Assembly: GCF_019396325.1 (NCBI RefSeq)
Contig: NZ_JAHKRO010000008.1
Span: 107,840-171,839 of the forward strand
DNA length: 64,000 nt
Direction: 5' to 3'
Origin: Nonomuraea ceibae
GTDB lineage: Bacteria > Actinomycetota > Actinomycetes > Streptosporangiales > Streptosporangiaceae
Shown: positions 62,747 through 64,000 of the stretch, piece after piece
How the letters are laid out: each line of letters opens with the position of its first letter
Position numbering within the stretch: position 1 is the stretch's first letter
The notes under the pieces: model-generated
The model's input: the letters and a program-made list of their open reading frames with translations, nothing else
What the model was told of the DNA's origin: nothing
The model's database searches: none
Program-made: the position numbers and the translations under genes

Positions 62747-63193
62747 ATGGTGGACATGCCCGCGCAGGAGCGGCTCGGCCTCGACATCAAGCGGGCCGAG
62801 CAGGAGCTGATCGCGGCCAAGCAGGTCGCGGTGCGGGCGGCGGGCCTGACGGTCCCGCAGTACGCGGCGCTGTTCGCGCTGGCCGGCAACCCCGGCATCT
62901 CGGGCGCCGCGCTGGCCAGGGCGTGCCTGGTCACCCCGCAGGCGATGACCGTCGTGCTCAAGAACCTCGAGGAGCGCGGCCTGGTCGAGCGCACCCCGCA
63001 CCCCTGGCACCGCAACGTGCTGGAGACCCGGCTGACCGAGCCGGGGCGCGTGGCGCTGGAGACGGCCGACGCCCGCGCCGTCGTCATCGAGCGCGCGATC
63101 GCCGACGAGTTCGACGACGAGGAGCGCGACACCCTCCGCGCCCTGCTCGCGCGGTGCGGCGAAGCGATCCGCCGGGCTTCGTCCGAACTGTGA
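62747..63193 (+). CDS. MarR family transcriptional regulator
   Basis: A 148-residue winged-helix regulator: LTVPQYAALFALAGNPGISGAALARACLVTPQAMTVVLKNLEERGLVERTPHP is the DNA-binding part, with the wing at HRNVLETRLTEPG. ATG 62747 is used. It is divergent from the PPOX gene across a palindromic operator. Confidence 0.92.
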   Translation: MVDMPAQERLGLDIKRAEQELIAAKQVAVRAAGLTVPQYAALFALAGNPGISGAALARACLVTPQAMTVVLKNLEERGLVERTPHPWHRNVLETRLTEPGRVALETADARAVVIERAIADEFDDEERDTLRALLARCGEAIRRASSEL

Positions 63194-63205
63194 GCGGCGT
63201 GTGAT

Positions 63206-63234
63206 TTGACGTCCGGCGAATCGCGACCTAATGT
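63206..63234 (+). promoter_or_regulatory. rrn promoter P1
   Basis: TTGACG (63206-63211) and TAATGT (63229-63234) with 17-bp spacing, close to consensus, about 435 bp before the 16S start. Confidence 0.75.
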
Positions 63235-63388
63235 TTGACCTCGCCCCGGGAGCGAGCCGGACGCCTGACACGGCGGACGGGCCCCAGGGCAGCCCCTTGA
63301 GAACGAACCACTCGGCTGTGGGCGCTCTTGCGCGTCATGGCACGAGTCGTCTCGGGTGTCTGTTGGATCACCGCGAAAAATCGGTTGA

Positions 63389-63418
63389 TTCGACAGGAAC
63401 CGGATGCCACGGTAAGTT
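63389..63418 (+). promoter_or_regulatory. rrn promoter P2
   Basis: TTCGAC (63389-63394) and TAAGTT (63413-63418) with 18-bp spacing. Confidence 0.6.
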
Positions 63419-63488
63419 ACGAGGGTTGCCTCGGAGACGGGGTGCGCAATCCTAGATGGGTTGAGCGATCGGAAACAAATCCTCAGAT

Positions 63489-63518
63489 TTGACAGCCGAT
63501 CGGCGGGCCTGATAAGAT
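63489..63518 (+). promoter_or_regulatory. rrn promoter P3
   Basis: TTGACA (63489-63494, consensus) and TAAGAT (63513-63518) with 18-bp spacing, the closest to the 16S gene (about 150 bp). Confidence 0.8.
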
Positions 63519-63601
63519 TGCGAAAGACGAGATCGCGCCTCTCGCAGAACTGGGGAGCAAGCGTCCGTTTCTTGAGAACTCAACAGTGTGTCAAAAGCCA
63601 G

Positions 63602-63621
63602 TGCATGAAGTTTTTCATGCA
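63602..63621 (+). other. rrn leader hairpin
   Basis: TGCATGAA (63602-63609) pairs perfectly with TTCATGCA (63614-63621) over a 4-nt loop, about 48 bp before 16S. It may be a processing or antitermination element. Confidence 0.55.
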
Positions 63622-63668
63622 ACACCTCGTCAAATATGACGGAGATAATGTTGCCTGGTATCAAACCT

Positions 63669-64000
<332 letters not shown>

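Larger units (their letters stand above)
63194..63668 (+). other. rRNA operon promoter and leader region
   Basis: This 475-bp region has three promoter-like elements (63206-63234, 63389-63418, 63489-63518), a leader hairpin (63602-63621) and the segment TTGAGAACTCAACAGTG near 63572 that is common in actinobacterial rrn leaders. No protein gene is supported here. Confidence 0.8.

Overview
The window is a gene-dense, very high-GC chromosomal segment from an actinomycete. Gene content and order are actinobacterial housekeeping: ruvCAB, yajC-secDF, apt-rsh, hisS-aspS, alaS-ruvX-mltG-aroE, infC-rpmI-rplT, pheST, argCJBDFR-argH, tyrS and the start of an rRNA operon. GTG starts are frequent, and there are one TTG (pheS) and one ATC start (infC). 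The first 332 bases of 16S rRNA and the gene order suggest Streptosporangiales, perhaps Nonomuraea or a relative; this is judged by eye, not by a search.

Layout. 1-1508: tail of a sugar-type ABC permease and an Eis-like acetyltransferase. 1509-1934: repeat-rich gap ending in a LexA-type SOS box. 1935-7941: ruvCAB and yajC-secD-secF. 8133-13803: apt, bifunctional (p)ppGpp enzyme, a nucleotidyltransferase-cupin fusion, a GNAT and a DUF349 protein. 13865-19537: MBL hydrolase-hisS-aspS framed by two paralogous membrane-anchored cyclophilins on the other strand. 19679-27332: rarA, two small membrane-associated proteins, alaS, ruvX, mltG, aroE. 27390-34716: infC operon with an attenuator-like leader, SpoU methyltransferase, PAS histidine kinase, pheST.

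34766-50200 is the accessory part: two Uma2 nucleases sharing a nearly identical 186-bp 3' block, a small acidic protein, a secreted protein, a glycosidase-fold protein divergent from a ROK regulator-ABC transporter-cytosolic sulfatase operon, an MFS exporter, a small membrane protein, an epimerase/aldo-keto reductase pair divergent from a LysR regulator, and an acyl-CoA ligase.

50405-57682 is arginine biosynthesis: argC, argJ, argB, argD, argF and argR form an unbroken chain of ATGA stop/start overlaps behind a probable ARG box, then argH; argG is absent. 57688-63193 holds a DNA glycosylase, a PH-domain protein, tyrS, a GT39-like membrane glycosyltransferase, a HAD hydrolase, a PPOX-class protein and a MarR regulator with a 14-bp palindrome. 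63194-64000 carries three tandem rRNA promoters, a leader hairpin and the 5' part of 16S rRNA.

The strongest candidate for an undescribed system is 37483-43996: a ROK regulator, an SsuABC-like importer and a sulfatase without a signal peptide, all translationally coupled except for one short gap, and divergent from a five-bladed-propeller glycosidase-like protein. It reads as import and intracellular desulfation of a small sulfated, possibly carbohydrate, compound. All functions are inferred from sequence motifs read by eye.
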